Positions 15,381 through 23,943 of a DNA stretch of 64,000 nt are shown in pieces. The stretch comes from an uncultured Clostridia bacterium (lineage in GTDB: Bacteria; Bacillota; Clostridia; Oscillospirales; Ruminococcaceae): NCBI GenBank assembly GCA_947383835.1, contig CANDEV010000013.1:1-64000 (forward strand). Reading direction: 5' to 3'. Under the pieces are notes generated by a model. That model had not been told where the DNA came from. It did not search any database and was given only the letters and a program-made list of their open reading frames with translations. Each line of letters opens with the position of its first letter. Positions within the stretch are counted from its first letter, which is position 1. The position numbers and the translations under genes are program-made.

Positions 15381-15602
15381 TTATCTGTTTCGTCCTACGA
15401 CAAGCCAATGTATAAGCGCAACAGGTATTGCAAGCCAGCCGAAAGCCATTCCCCACACAATGTTTTTCACAAATAAATTGTATAGGCTGTTCGTATATTC
15501 GGCAACCACTCCAAATATGTTTGCCTTTACATATTTTACCGCTATCATTCCTAAAATTGTGTAAATCAGAATTCCGATTGCTATTACTCCTTCGTTGCTC
15601 AT
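15381..15602 (-). CDS. Small two-helix membrane protein
   Basis: 73 residues with hydrophobic helices at about 4-25 and 46-68 and a short loop between. AAGGAG precedes ATG 15602. Function unknown. It is divergent from, and so possibly controlled by, the XRE regulator at 15744. Confidence 0.6.
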   Translation of the reverse strand: MSNEGVIAIGILIYTILGMIAVKYVKANIFGVVAEYTNSLYNLFVKNIVWGMAFGWLAIPVALIHWLVVGRNR

Positions 15603-15662
15603 TATTTAACAACTCCTTTCATTTTTTGACAAAATCCAACATATTACGAGGATTTTACCCAT

Positions 15663-15723
15663 ATTATAACATACATATATTTGGTTTGTCAAGTAAAAAT
15701 AAAGAAATATGTTATATTTCTTT
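15663..15723 (-). promoter_or_regulatory. Divergent promoter and operator palindrome
   Basis: Minus-strand TTGACA (15687-15692), 18-bp spacer, TATAAT (15663-15668) drives the small membrane gene. A perfect dyad, AAAGAAATAT-GTT-ATATTTCTTT, lies at 15701-15723 just before the XRE gene, and is the likely operator. Confidence 0.65.
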
Positions 15724-15743
15724 AAAAGGAGGCAAGATATATC

Positions 15744-16076
15744 ATGGCACATTATCCAAGAATAAGAGATCTGCGGGAAGACAGCGACAAAACCCAACGG
15801 GAGGTCGCCGATTATCTGGGTACGGCTTACCAATATTACGCGGTCTATGAAAAGGGTACAAGCGAGATACCGTTTGAACGCGCAATTGCCCTTGCGAAAT
15901 ATTACGACGTAAGCCTTGACTATATTGCGGGCTTGACAAACAACAAAAAAGGGCTTTCCGGCAGCAGTCTTTCACCTGAACAGCAGGAGCTTCTGAAGCT
16001 TGCGGGAAGCTTTTCGGATACCGAAAAAAAGCGTCTTATAAAGCTTTTGAAAGCATTGATAAATTCAATAAAGTAA
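15744..16076 (+). CDS. XRE-family transcriptional regulator
   Basis: 110 residues. HTH at about 7-60 (LREDSDKTQREVADYLG, YAVYEKGTSEIPFERAIALAKYYDVSLDY). The C-terminal part (SPEQQELLKLAGSFSDTEKKRLIKLL) is a short helical dimerisation tail common in Clostridial regulators of this kind. AAAGGAGG upstream. Likely represses itself and the divergent membrane protein. Confidence 0.85.
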   Translation: MAHYPRIRDLREDSDKTQREVADYLGTAYQYYAVYEKGTSEIPFERAIALAKYYDVSLDYIAGLTNNKKGLSGSSLSPEQQELLKLAGSFSDTEKKRLIKLLKALINSIK

Positions 16077-16079
16077 AGG

Positions 16080-16108
16080 TTGCTTTTCGCAATGAAATAT
16101 AGTATAAT
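16080..16108 (+). promoter_or_regulatory. Promoter of PH-domain / FkbM / CPBP operon
   Basis: TTGCTT (16080-16085), 17-bp spacer, TATAAT (16103-16108), about 36 bp before ATG 16144. Confidence 0.55.
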
Positions 16109-16143
16109 TATTACAGAAAATTTATCTGAAAAGGGTTGATATT

Positions 16144-16539
16144 ATGGCAAAAACTGAACAGAACTGGATATGGACGGACAAAAAACGGACGCTCTTCGGC
16201 TTGCCGATCTCGTTTACAAGGTATATTCTTACGGAGAAAAAATTTATCACCCGCAAAGGCTTTCTCTCCATTACCGAGGACGAGCTTGAGCTTTACCGCG
16301 TTATCGACAAGAGTCTTAAGCTTCCTATCGGACAGCGTATTTTCGGCTGCGGCACGGTCATTATAAACTGCCGCGACGCCGACACTCCTGTGAAAGAGGT
16401 AACGTCTATAAAAGACCCCAGAGGCTTTATGGAGGTTCTTGAAAAACACGTTGACATTCAGCGCGACAAGTACCGCACACGGGGCAGGGACATGATAGCT
16501 CCCGACCGCATGGAGTGCGACCACGACGACGAGGACTGA
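16144..16539 (+). CDS. Bacterial PH-domain protein
   Basis: 131 residues with no membrane helix. The pattern FTRYILTEKKFITRKGFLSITEDELELYRVIDK, followed by RIFGCGTVIINC and SIKDPRGFMEVLEKHV, is the bPH2/YdbS-type PH domain. Its strand order ends with a Pro-containing SIKDP turn and an amphipathic helix. The domain is a general binding platform, so partner and role are unknown. Only 3 bp separate it from the FkbM gene, indicating one operon. Confidence 0.75.
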   Translation: MAKTEQNWIWTDKKRTLFGLPISFTRYILTEKKFITRKGFLSITEDELELYRVIDKSLKLPIGQRIFGCGTVIINCRDADTPVKEVTSIKDPRGFMEVLEKHVDIQRDKYRTRGRDMIAPDRMECDHDDED

Positions 16540-16542
16540 CCC

Positions 16543-17652
16543 ATGCTTGATTTTATTGTCGAAAAAACGGATTGCTGGGACTATTTAAAAAGCACCGAGC
16601 TGCCCATATTCATCTATGGCATGGGGGACGGCGCTCTGAAAATAATGCGGGTATTCGAGCAGTACGGCATACCGCTTGCGGGATTTTTTGCCAGCGATGA
16701 ATTTGTCCGCGGACACACCTTTCAGGGGCATTTGGTGCATACTCTTTCGCAAATCGAAAATCTTATTGACGACTTTGTGGTAGTCCTCGCTTTTGCAGCG
16801 GGGTATCGGAGCCTTTACGACAGGATAAACGAAATTGCAAAGCGGCACACCCTCCTTGCACCCGACGTCCCCGTGGCAGGGGAGGGACTTTTTACATATG
16901 AGTACTGTCAAAAAAATGCTGAGAAAATACAATCGGTCTATGATATGCTTGCGGACGAAAAATCGCGGCAGACCTACGCTGACGTGCTTAATTTTAAGAT
17001 AAGCGGCAAGATAGAGTACCTTAATAACTGCACGTCCCCGAAAGAGGAAATTTACGGCAATATTATTCCTCTCGGCAGCGATGAGGTTTTTGCGGACTTG
17101 GGCGCGTATAACGGCGATACCGCAGCAGAATTTATCGAAGCCTGCAAATCCTGCGGCGGGAATTTCCGTCACATTTACGCGTTTGAGCCTAACCCGAAAA
17201 ATTTTCGCAAGCTTACAAAAAATCTTACCGACAGCGATAAAGTCACTTTGTTTAATGCTGCTGCGGGACGTGAAAACGGCGTGACTGTTTTTTCCGCCAA
17301 TGAGGGGAGAATGTCCCGTGAAAAGGGTTCGGGAAAGACTGTGGAGATACCTGTACTTGCGGTGGACAAAGCAGTCACCGAAAATGTTACAATATTGAAG
17401 CTTGACGTTGAGGGCGGCGAGCGTGAAGCATTGTTGGGCGCGAGGAGACATATTGAAAACGGCGCAAAAATACTATGCTCCCTTTACCACCGAAACGAGG
17501 ATATGTTCGATCTGCCGCTGCTGATAAAAAGTATCAATCCCGATTTGAAATTTTATATCAGACATCAGCTTTATATCCCTGCTTGGGAGACTAATTTGTA
17601 CGCAGTACCAAAATGCAAAAAGGAGAATAATTATGATAACCGAAGCGTTTGA
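16543..17652 (+). CDS. FkbM-family SAM-dependent methyltransferase
   Basis: 369 residues. The N-terminal 150 residues form a Rossmann-like nucleotide-binding region (IYGMGDGALKIM). The FkbM domain (about 185-330) shows FADLGAYNGDTAAEF (SAM motif), IYAFEPNPKNF (acidic loop) and ILKLDVEGGEREAL. FkbM enzymes O-methylate sugars or polyketide-type substrates; here the target is unknown. The 3' end overlaps the next gene by 20 nt. A broken second copy of its last 25 codons lies at 18825-18902. Confidence 0.85.
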   Translation: MLDFIVEKTDCWDYLKSTELPIFIYGMGDGALKIMRVFEQYGIPLAGFFASDEFVRGHTFQGHLVHTLSQIENLIDDFVVVLAFAAGYRSLYDRINEIAKRHTLLAPDVPVAGEGLFTYEYCQKNAEKIQSVYDMLADEKSRQTYADVLNFKISGKIEYLNNCTSPKEEIYGNIIPLGSDEVFADLGAYNGDTAAEFIEACKSCGGNFRHIYAFEPNPKNFRKLTKNLTDSDKVTLFNAAAGRENGVTVFSANEGRMSREKGSGKTVEIPVLAVDKAVTENVTILKLDVEGGEREALLGARRHIENGAKILCSLYHRNEDMFDLPLLIKSINPDLKFYIRHQLYIPAWETNLYAVPKCKKENNYDNRSV

Positions 17653-18514
17653 CGATAGGTTCCAAGCAAGCCGAATAGAAAAATATATTAAAAAGAACCC
17701 TATTATTATATGCTGCATTTTGTTCGCTGTTTGTTTGTGCGCCAGATTTATCGAATACTTTGCAGTACGAACCGATGAAACGGTGATAGGTGAAAATCTG
17801 ATCCACAAGGCTGTCGGTATCGTTCTGCTGTTTTTCGTACTGAAAGCCGCGAATATGAAATGGAGTGATATTGGATTCGGCAGGCACGGTTTTATGAAAA
17901 ACATCTTACAGGGACTGCTGCTAAGCGCGGTTTGCTTCGCTGTTTCCTACGGCGCTGAAATGACTATTTTATCGACAAGGGGCAGCGCGGCGCATATTGA
18001 ACTCTACATAAGCGGGTTTTCTCTTACAGGTACAGCGGTCAAAAATACGGAAATAATTTTTTTCCTGCTCTGCATTGCTTTTAATTTAGTTAATGTTTGG
18101 ATGGAGGAAGGACTGTTCCGCGGCTTTTTTGTCAAGATACTTTCGGACAAGTATTCCTTTATAAAAGCCAATTTGGCTGCCGCTCTGTTTTTCGGGGTAT
18201 GGCATTTTGTTATGCCTGTCAGGAGCTTCATTGACGGTGAATTGGAGTTCGGTCAAATGCTTCTGCTTACGGCGGGTTATATAGTCCTTTCAGGATTGAT
18301 GAGCATAAAATGGGGATTGCTTTACAGAATAACTGGAAAGCTCTGGCTTGGCGCAGCCGACCATTTCTTTAATAATGCCGTTGCCTCCAATATGCTTCAT
18401 GTTGTAACGGACAGCGGAGAAGATGAAATGCAGATCGTGCGGATCATGACGGCACAGATCATTTCGTTTGGCGTTGTTGCAACAGTTTACAGCAAGTACA
18501 AAAGAAAATCTTAA
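17633..18514 (+). CDS. CPBP-family intramembrane metalloprotease
   Basis: 293 residues, about eight hydrophobic segments. The Abi/CPBP signature is complete: EEGLFRG (motif 1, EExxxR), FFGVWHF (motif 2, FxxxH), and HFFNN (motif 3). This is a membrane glutamic/metallo-type peptidase related to Rce1, often linked to peptide maturation or bacteriocin immunity. Its start lies inside the FkbM gene (AAGGAG upstream), so it is translationally coupled. Confidence 0.85.
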   Translation: MITEAFDDRFQASRIEKYIKKNPIIICCILFAVCLCARFIEYFAVRTDETVIGENLIHKAVGIVLLFFVLKAANMKWSDIGFGRHGFMKNILQGLLLSAVCFAVSYGAEMTILSTRGSAAHIELYISGFSLTGTAVKNTEIIFFLLCIAFNLVNVWMEEGLFRGFFVKILSDKYSFIKANLAAALFFGVWHFVMPVRSFIDGELEFGQMLLLTAGYIVLSGLMSIKWGLLYRITGKLWLGAADHFFNNAVASNMLHVVTDSGEDEMQIVRIMTAQIISFGVVATVYSKYKRKS

Positions 18515-18535
18515 TTAAAAATGGAGGTAGTTAAA

Positions 18536-18799
18536 ATGGGCGAATTAAGCAAATTGCCAAACATAGGCGAAAAGGTGGAGGAACAGCTAAACGCTGTTGA
18601 TATTTTCACATATGAGGACTTGAAAAAATTCGGCGCAGAAAATGCTTGGCTGAAGATACAGAGCATTGATCCGTCCGCGTGCATATACCGTCTGCTTGCG
18701 CTGGAGGGCGCTTTGCAGGGCGTGCCGAAAAAGCTGCTCCCCGATGAACGGAAAGCAGAATTGAAAAAGTTTTACGAGGAACACAAGCTGTATAAATAG
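18536..18799 (+). CDS. TfoX/Sxy C-terminal domain protein
   Basis: 87 residues from ATG 18536 (GGAGG at 18525-18529). ELSKLPNIGEKVEEQLNAVDIFTYEDLKK is the helix-hairpin-helix opening of the TfoX C-terminal domain, followed by the usual ALEGALQGVPKKLLP block. Stand-alone TfoX-C proteins are common in Firmicutes. They are not proven competence regulators; the HhH suggests nucleic acid or protein binding. Confidence 0.8.
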   Translation: MGELSKLPNIGEKVEEQLNAVDIFTYEDLKKFGAENAWLKIQSIDPSACIYRLLALEGALQGVPKKLLPDERKAELKKFYEEHKLYK

Positions 18800-18824
18800 C
18801 AAAAACGGAATATCAATTCCAAGC

Positions 18825-18902
18825 TGAATTTTTATGTACGGCATAAGCTTTATATCCCTGCTTGGGAGATTAATTTGTATGCAGTGCAGAAAGAGGAGAA
18901 TA
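18825..18902 (+). pseudogene. Remnant of a second FkbM gene 3' end
   Basis: This stretch reads FYVRHKLYIPAWEINLYAV and matches the last codons of the FkbM gene at 17545-17635, including CTTTATATCCCTGCTTGGGA and the following GAGGAGAATA. No upstream part of the gene is left. It is the scar of a duplication that placed a second downstream gene after an FkbM end. Confidence 0.8.
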
Positions 18903-18905
18903 AAA

Positions 18906-19175
18906 ATGCAAGGCGAATGGAAACTTTTCAAAACTGCGAGTGGGCATTTATCCTGTGAAAATTACAGTCTTAAATCCCGCGATATTGAAAACGTGGAAAA
19001 AGTTATCGAACAGCATTTCGGTACCGGCATACTTAGTCGTATGAACATTCTTGTATACTGGGACTGGTACTCCGGGGTTTATATTATGCCAAATGTTTTG
19101 GGTGAAAAAAGTATGTCAAGAGGAGATAAATTCGTAAAGGAAATTTATGAATTTCTGAAAAGTACAGAAATTTAA
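18906..19175 (+). CDS. Small hypothetical protein
   Basis: 89 residues from ATG 18906, using the AGAGGAG left by the FkbM remnant as its ribosome site. Upstream in-frame ATG codons lie inside the remnant and are unlikely starts. Alpha/beta, no membrane segment, no recognised domain. It sits at the position equivalent to the CPBP gene after the intact FkbM gene, but is unrelated to it. Confidence 0.5.
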   Translation: MQGEWKLFKTASGHLSCENYSLKSRDIENVEKVIEQHFGTGILSRMNILVYWDWYSGVYIMPNVLGEKSMSRGDKFVKEIYEFLKSTEI

Positions 19176-19195
19176 AAAAATTTGGAGGATAATTT

Positions 19196-19723
19196 ATGGT
19201 ACTGCTTGTTATCGACGCGCAAAAGGAGATCACAAACGAACGCTTATACAAATTCAGCGAGTTTGTTTCAACCGTAAAAATGCTGATAAAAACGGCTCGG
19301 GAAAACAGCGTTGAAGTGATTTTCGTCCGCCATGACGACGGCGCGGGAACGCCCATGACAAAGGGTCTTGACGGTTTTGAGATTTACGAGGGGTTTGCTC
19401 CCGAACAGGACGAAAAAATATTTGACAAGCAGGTGAACAGTCCCTTTAAAGACACGGGGCTTGCGGAATATTTATCGGAAAAAGGCGAAACGGAAATTAT
19501 TATTACGGGGCTGCAAACCGATTACTGCATTGACGCGGCGGTAAAATGCGGCTTTGAACGTGGGTACAGAATAATTGTCCCGCAGTACGCAAACACCACC
19601 TTTGACAACAAATTTATGACCGCCGAGAGCAGCTATGAATACTACAACAATTTCATGTGGAACGGCAGATACGCAGAGTGTATTTCCGCGGAGGAAGCTG
19701 TTTTGAAAATGCGGAGCAGGTAG
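19196..19723 (+). CDS. Isochorismatase-like cysteine hydrolase
   Basis: 175 residues. The catalytic triad of the family is visible: Asp7 (LLVIDAQKE), Lys at about 80 (DKQVNSPF region), and the nucleophile Cys in GLQTDYCIDAA near 108. These enzymes hydrolyse amides or related bonds, for example nicotinamide or isochorismate-type substrates. The exact substrate is unclear. TTGGAGG precedes ATG 19196. Confidence 0.85.
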   Translation: MVLLVIDAQKEITNERLYKFSEFVSTVKMLIKTARENSVEVIFVRHDDGAGTPMTKGLDGFEIYEGFAPEQDEKIFDKQVNSPFKDTGLAEYLSEKGETEIIITGLQTDYCIDAAVKCGFERGYRIIVPQYANTTFDNKFMTAESSYEYYNNFMWNGRYAECISAEEAVLKMRSR

Positions 19724-19793
19724 TGTCCATTGTTCTGTTCCGGCGTTTTTATTGCAGCAATGCAAATTTATTTCAGTTGGTGTGAATTTTGCA

Positions 19794-19822
19794 TTGACAT
19801 ATTGACAAAAATAGTGTAATAT
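19794..19822 (+). promoter_or_regulatory. Promoter region of pyk
   Basis: Two TTGACA boxes lie 8 bp apart (19794-19799 and 19802-19807). The first is 17 bp from TAATAT (19817-19822). Which pair is used cannot be decided by eye. Confidence 0.5.
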
Positions 19823-19872
19823 GATAAATGGAAAAAATTTTGTAAAAATAAACTGTAAAGGAATGTTGCTTT

Positions 19873-21300
19873 ATGAGAAAAACCAAAATTGTCTGCACTA
19901 TCGGTCCCGCCACCGACGACGATAAAATTTTAAGGGAAATGATGCTTGCAGGCATGAATGTGGCGCGGTTCAATTTCTCCCACGGCGATTACGAGATACA
20001 CAAGCGCCGTTTTGAACAGGTCGTTCGTCTCCGTGACGAGCTTGGGCTTCCTGTCGCAACAATGCTCGATACAAGGGGTCCCGAGATACGTCTGGGGAAA
20101 TTTGTTGACGATAAGCCTGTTGAGATAAAGGACGGCGACCTTTTCACCCTCACCACCGAGGATATACCCTGCACGGCGGAAAGGGCTTCCATTACCTTTA
20201 AGGGACTTCCCGCAGATATTTCTGTGGGAACAGCTATTCTCATCAACGACGGCGTTATCGAGCTTAAAGCCGAAAAGATCACCGCTACGGACATTGTGTG
20301 CCGCGTAATTTCGGGCGGTACAGTCTCAAACAACAAGGGTATAAACGTCCCCGGTGTGGAGCTTTCCATGCCTTATCTTTCTGAACGGGACATGAGCGAT
20401 CTTGAATTCGGTTCAAAAATGGGTTATGATTTTATTGCCGCTTCCTTTGTACGTTCCTCCGCTGACATTAATTACCTGAAAAAATTCACCAAAAGCCTTG
20501 GCTGGAGTACTCCGAGAATTATTGCCAAAATTGAAAATATGGACGGCGTAAACAACATCGACGAAATAATCGAGGCTTCCGACGGAATTATGGTCGCACG
20601 TGGCGACATGGGCGTGGAGATACCCTTTGAGCAAATTCCCGCAATTCAAAAGGAAATAATTGAAAAGGGCTATCTTGCGGGAAAGCAGGTCATTACGGCA
20701 ACTCAGATGCTGGAGTCAATGATAACAAATCCCCGTCCCACCCGTGCCGAAATTACGGACGTTGCAAACGCTATATATGACGGAACCTCCGCTATCATGC
20801 TCTCGGGGGAGACCGCCGCGGGCAAGCACCCTGTTGAAGCGGTGCACACAATGGCTCTTATCGCCGAGACTACAGAAAAGGATATAAATTATATCAGCCG
20901 CCTTTCAAAGCGTCCCATTTCCACGGTGAAGAACATGACAAACGCTATTTCCCACGCCGCAGTTACCACTGCTCACGATATTGAGGCTAAGGCAGTCATA
21001 ACTGTTACAAAATCGGGAACTACTGCGAGACATTTGTCAAAATTCCGTCCCTCCTGCATGATAATCGGGTGTACGCCCAACGAAACTGTGCTTAGGCAGA
21101 TGAGCATGAGCTGGGGAGTTTACCCTGTTTTAATGGACGAAAAGGACAATACTGACGAGCTTTTTGACAGCGCGATAGTTGCCGCCGAAAAAAGCGGACT
21201 TATCGCAAAGGGCGACCTTGTTGTGCTGACTGCGGGTATCCCTCTCGGCATTGCGGGCAACACCAATATGCTGAAGGTCTCAACAGTCGAAGCCGGCTAA
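19873..21300 (+). CDS. pyk: Pyruvate kinase
   Basis: 475 residues. Converts PEP + ADP to pyruvate + ATP, the last step of glycolysis. Motifs are KIVCTIGPA, NFSHGDYE, LDTRGPEIR, the active-site IAKIENMDGVNNIDEI, MVARGDMGVE, and TQMLESMI-NPRPTRAE. The length is that of the standard enzyme without the extra C-terminal PEP-utilising domain found in Bacillus. It has its own promoter and terminator. Confidence 0.97.
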   Translation: MRKTKIVCTIGPATDDDKILREMMLAGMNVARFNFSHGDYEIHKRRFEQVVRLRDELGLPVATMLDTRGPEIRLGKFVDDKPVEIKDGDLFTLTTEDIPCTAERASITFKGLPADISVGTAILINDGVIELKAEKITATDIVCRVISGGTVSNNKGINVPGVELSMPYLSERDMSDLEFGSKMGYDFIAASFVRSSADINYLKKFTKSLGWSTPRIIAKIENMDGVNNIDEIIEASDGIMVARGDMGVEIPFEQIPAIQKEIIEKGYLAGKQVITATQMLESMITNPRPTRAEITDVANAIYDGTSAIMLSGETAAGKHPVEAVHTMALIAETTEKDINYISRLSKRPISTVKNMTNAISHAAVTTAHDIEAKAVITVTKSGTTARHLSKFRPSCMIIGCTPNETVLRQMSMSWGVYPVLMDEKDNTDELFDSAIVAAEKSGLIAKGDLVVLTAGIPLGIAGNTNMLKVSTVEAG

Positions 21301-21371
21301 AAATATACACCACAATAAATTTTAGGGAAACAGCGATATACAAATATCCGCGAAATATTTTTACCTTTTCC

Positions 21372-21404
21372 GACCGCACGGTATTAAACCGTGCGGTCAT
21401 TTTT
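21372..21404 (+). terminator. Intrinsic terminator of pyk
   Basis: A perfect 11-bp stem, GACCGCACGGT (21372-21382) with ACCGTGCGGTC (21388-21398), 5-nt loop, then ATTTTTA. Confidence 0.85.
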
Positions 21405-21571
21405 ATGCGCTTGATCAAAAGCATTTTTGCACAATTTACACAGCGGTGCAGTTTGTGAAAAGTTACCGAAAGCATTTTTGTTCAATTTTGTAAAAAGTGC
21501 ATTATTGGGGACAGGAATTTTTTTGCAGCTTGACAAAATATCAAATATTAAAATCTTTTTGTCAAATATAC
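21405..21571. other. Intergenic region with short direct repeats
   Basis: No gene seen. AAAGCATTTTTG occurs twice (near 21418 and 21470), and TTGACAAAATAT with its inverse TTTTGTCAA precedes the XRE promoter and may be part of its operator. Confidence 0.4.
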
Positions 21572-21600
21572 TTGACAAAAAGTAATGTGTATGATATTAT
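21572..21600 (+). promoter_or_regulatory. Promoter of XRE and membrane-protein operon
   Basis: TTGACA (21572-21577), 17-bp spacer, TATTAT (21595-21600), 23 bp before the GTG start at 21623. Confidence 0.7.
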
Positions 21601-21622
21601 TAATACAACGGGAGGCGATATA

Positions 21623-21832
21623 GTGGCAAAAAACTTAAAATTAAAATCCGCAAGGGCGGCAATGGATATGTCCCAGCAGGCTCTCGCCGAAAAGGTGGGG
21701 GTGTCCAGACAGACCATAAACGCCATTGAAAAGGGTGACTATAACCCCACCCTGAACCTGTGCATATCAATATGCAGGGCGTTGGGGAAAACCTTGGACG
21801 AGGTCTTTTGGGACGGCTGGATCGACAGTTGA
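21623..21832 (+). CDS. XRE-family regulator of the paralogue operon
   Basis: 69 residues, start GTG 21623 with GGGAGGCG upstream. It is the compact YgzD/HipB-like HTH (KSARAAMDMSQQALAEKVGVSRQTINAIEKGDYNPTLNLCI) that ends at TLDEVFW. In Firmicutes such genes commonly precede one or two membrane proteins. Here six follow in the same direction with gaps of 2-28 bp or overlap, so it probably controls them. Confidence 0.85.
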   Translation: MAKNLKLKSARAAMDMSQQALAEKVGVSRQTINAIEKGDYNPTLNLCISICRALGKTLDEVFWDGWIDS

Positions 21833-21860
21833 TATTTAATATTGGGAAAGGAAGATTTTT

Positions 21861-22409
21861 ATGTCTGAAAAAAATAAAAAAGAAAACAGTACGTATTGGG
21901 AAGAACAGGTCGTTGCAGATGAAATGCAGAAAACGCTTAGCTTTGAATTGGAACACAAATCTTTGTGGCTGTGGTACATTTTAAATTCTTTCGCAATGTT
22001 TTTTACGATGTTTATTTTTATCGGCACGGAGGATAATGTGCCGCCGTCAATACAAATCATGCTTTTGATTAATTACGGCATAATGTATTTCTGCCTGTCT
22101 CTTTACAATATACGTGCCGCTCAAAAAGGAGTTTTGGACTCATTTTCCCAATACCAAAAAGGGACTAACGGGCTTAAATATACCGTAGCAGCGTTAAATT
22201 TTACAATTCCCTTAACACCTGTAATGAGCGTTATTATGACTAAGCTGCTGCACAAGACAGGCTACGAAAATATGGGCAAATATCTGACGTTTTTTATAGT
22301 ATGGCTTTGTATGTCATACACCTATGAGTGTATAAGCTGGTATTGTGTAAAGCTCAATCGAAAAGTCCGCGACAGCATTGCCGCAGACGGCGAAAACGAG
22401 GAGGAATAA
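21861..22409 (+). CDS. Paralogous membrane protein 1 of 6
   Basis: 182 residues with four hydrophobic helices. It shares the plan of the next five proteins: an acidic N-terminus with DEMQ, two helices, the mid-protein YNIRAAQKGVLD turn, two more helices, and an acidic EEE tail. It is the most divergent member, with the aromatic-rich CISWYCVKLNRKV in place of the RRNxKVLEKM ending. I do not recognise a characterised family. Confidence 0.65.
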   Translation: MSEKNKKENSTYWEEQVVADEMQKTLSFELEHKSLWLWYILNSFAMFFTMFIFIGTEDNVPPSIQIMLLINYGIMYFCLSLYNIRAAQKGVLDSFSQYQKGTNGLKYTVAALNFTIPLTPVMSVIMTKLLHKTGYENMGKYLTFFIVWLCMSYTYECISWYCVKLNRKVRDSIAADGENEEE

Positions 22410-22411
22410 TC

Positions 22412-22930
22412 ATGGCAGACAAATCAAGAGAAAGAAATTATGTGGACGCTTTCAGCGATTACGGAATGGACGAGAGACAGTCCGCTATACAAAACAGGAT
22501 ATTGTCAAAATGCTTTAAGGCGCTTTACTACGGCGCGGCGGTACTTTCGATGATATGGCTTGTCCTGCCCACGCTTACGGGACTGCAAATACCTGCCGAG
22601 TATGTTGCCGCAACCTACTTTTTGCTGGCAATAATATGCTTCAACGTATACAGTATCAAGGCTTCAAAGCATGGCGCGATAAACGGCATTACCGCCACTA
22701 TGTGGGAGAGCAGGGGCAGTATCGTTATAGCCATGTTCGTTGTCGTACCGTTTTTGATAAGATTTTTCACGGACGATGAAATGAAATTTGACCCACCCAC
22801 GATAACTATAATAGTACTTACCGCGGCGGCAGTTGCTAACGCTGTTGTTTCCCACATCTGCGGCAAGCGGAATTTTAAAGTCCTTGACGAGGACAGCATG
22901 GACGATACCGACGAAAGCGAGGAGGAATAA
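22412..22930 (+). CDS. Paralogous membrane protein 2 of 6
   Basis: 172 residues from ATG 22412 (GAGGAGGAATA upstream), 2 bp after gene 1. Four membrane helices. YGMDERQSAIQNRI replaces the DEMQ block, VYSIKASKHGAINGI is the mid turn, and the tail KRNFKVLDEDSM is close to the group ending. Function unknown. Confidence 0.65.
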   Translation: MADKSRERNYVDAFSDYGMDERQSAIQNRILSKCFKALYYGAAVLSMIWLVLPTLTGLQIPAEYVAATYFLLAIICFNVYSIKASKHGAINGITATMWESRGSIVIAMFVVVPFLIRFFTDDEMKFDPPTITIIVLTAAAVANAVVSHICGKRNFKVLDEDSMDDTDESEEE

Positions 22931-22932
22931 TT

Positions 22933-23442
22933 ATGACAAATAACGAATACAACGTTCCAGAAGAAAAAACAATGGGTTACAACGATATGTTCAGCGAAAA
23001 AGGCTTTGACGAAATGCAGCTTGCAAAAAAATACAAAATAGGCTTCAAGCTTTTCCGTGTGCTTTTTTGGGTACAGTACGCCGCCGCTTTTGCAGTATCA
23101 TTCATTGCCGCGTATCTTGAAAACAATACCTTTATGTATATCGGCGCGGGGCTTTTATCGGTATGTACGGCATTCTATATTGTTTATCTTGCAAGGTTAG
23201 CGTCCGAGGGACTGATGAACGCTAAGTTCGCAAGCTCTTGGGCAAATATAATATGCATTATATTATGTTTCATTCTTGTATTGGCGTGGGTGATCAAGCT
23301 GATAAAAGGGGATTCGGATCTTGTTACCGTTTGGGTCTGGATAAATTTATTAGCTATGTACCTCGGCAATTCCTTTTGCGGAAGAAAAAATATGAAAGTC
23401 CTTGAAAAAATGACAAAGGAGGACGAGAGCGATGAACAATAG
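22933..23442 (+). CDS. Paralogous membrane protein 3 of 6
   Basis: 169 residues. Begins with TNNEYNVPEEKTMG, then FSEKGFDEMQLAKKYKIGFKLFR. Four helices, mid turn LARLASEGLMNAKFA, tail GRKNMKVLEKMTKED. Very like genes 4-6, so recent duplication is likely. The next gene starts within its last codons. Confidence 0.65.
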   Translation: MTNNEYNVPEEKTMGYNDMFSEKGFDEMQLAKKYKIGFKLFRVLFWVQYAAAFAVSFIAAYLENNTFMYIGAGLLSVCTAFYIVYLARLASEGLMNAKFASSWANIICIILCFILVLAWVIKLIKGDSDLVTVWVWINLLAMYLGNSFCGRKNMKVLEKMTKEDESDEQ

Positions 23443-23941
23443 AAAAAATAACGTTTCCGACGAGGGTACGCTGTTTGACGACAGCACACTTGACGAAATG
23501 CAGCAGGCTGAAAACTACAAGATCGCTTATAAGCTTATGCAGAATTACTGGGTAGTGTCCTTTGCCGCCTCATTGAGCGCGGCGTGGTGGGGTTCGGAAT
23601 TTGACAATGCTGCTTTGACCGCGGCGGGCTTTTTAGCCTGCGTACTGGCTCTGCTGTTCCGTTTGGAATATTCGCTGAGCGTTTCCAAACGGGGCGTTAT
23701 GAGTCCCAAATACGCAGCGCAGATGTCTAAAAAAGGCAGCCTTATATGCGCCATTGTTCTTACGGGATTTATGGGAGCGGTATGTATAGTTTCCCTCGTA
23801 TGCCATTGGAGCGGAACAACGGTAACGCTCTTCATTCTTTCGGAGCTGTCGTGGTCTATAATGCTGACGGAATGTCTGTGCGCCCGCCGCAATATGAAAG
23901 TCCTTGAAAAAATGCTGAAAGACGAAAGCGAGGAGGAATAA
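23432..23941 (+). CDS. Paralogous membrane protein 4 of 6
   Basis: 169 residues, overlapping gene 3 by 11 nt. The group blocks are LDEMQQAENYKIAYKLM, SVSKRGVMSPKYAAQM and RRNMKVLEKMLKDE. Four helices. Function unknown. Confidence 0.65.
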   Translation: MNNRKNNVSDEGTLFDDSTLDEMQQAENYKIAYKLMQNYWVVSFAASLSAAWWGSEFDNAALTAAGFLACVLALLFRLEYSLSVSKRGVMSPKYAAQMSKKGSLICAIVLTGFMGAVCIVSLVCHWSGTTVTLFILSELSWSIMLTECLCARRNMKVLEKMLKDESEEE

Positions 23942-23943
23942 CT

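Noticed and set aside
16585..17451. 288-codon minus-strand frame
   Set aside because: Antisense to the FkbM gene and without any family pattern.
18834..18905. Earlier start for the small gene at 18906
   Set aside because: That DNA is the FkbM remnant read in another frame.
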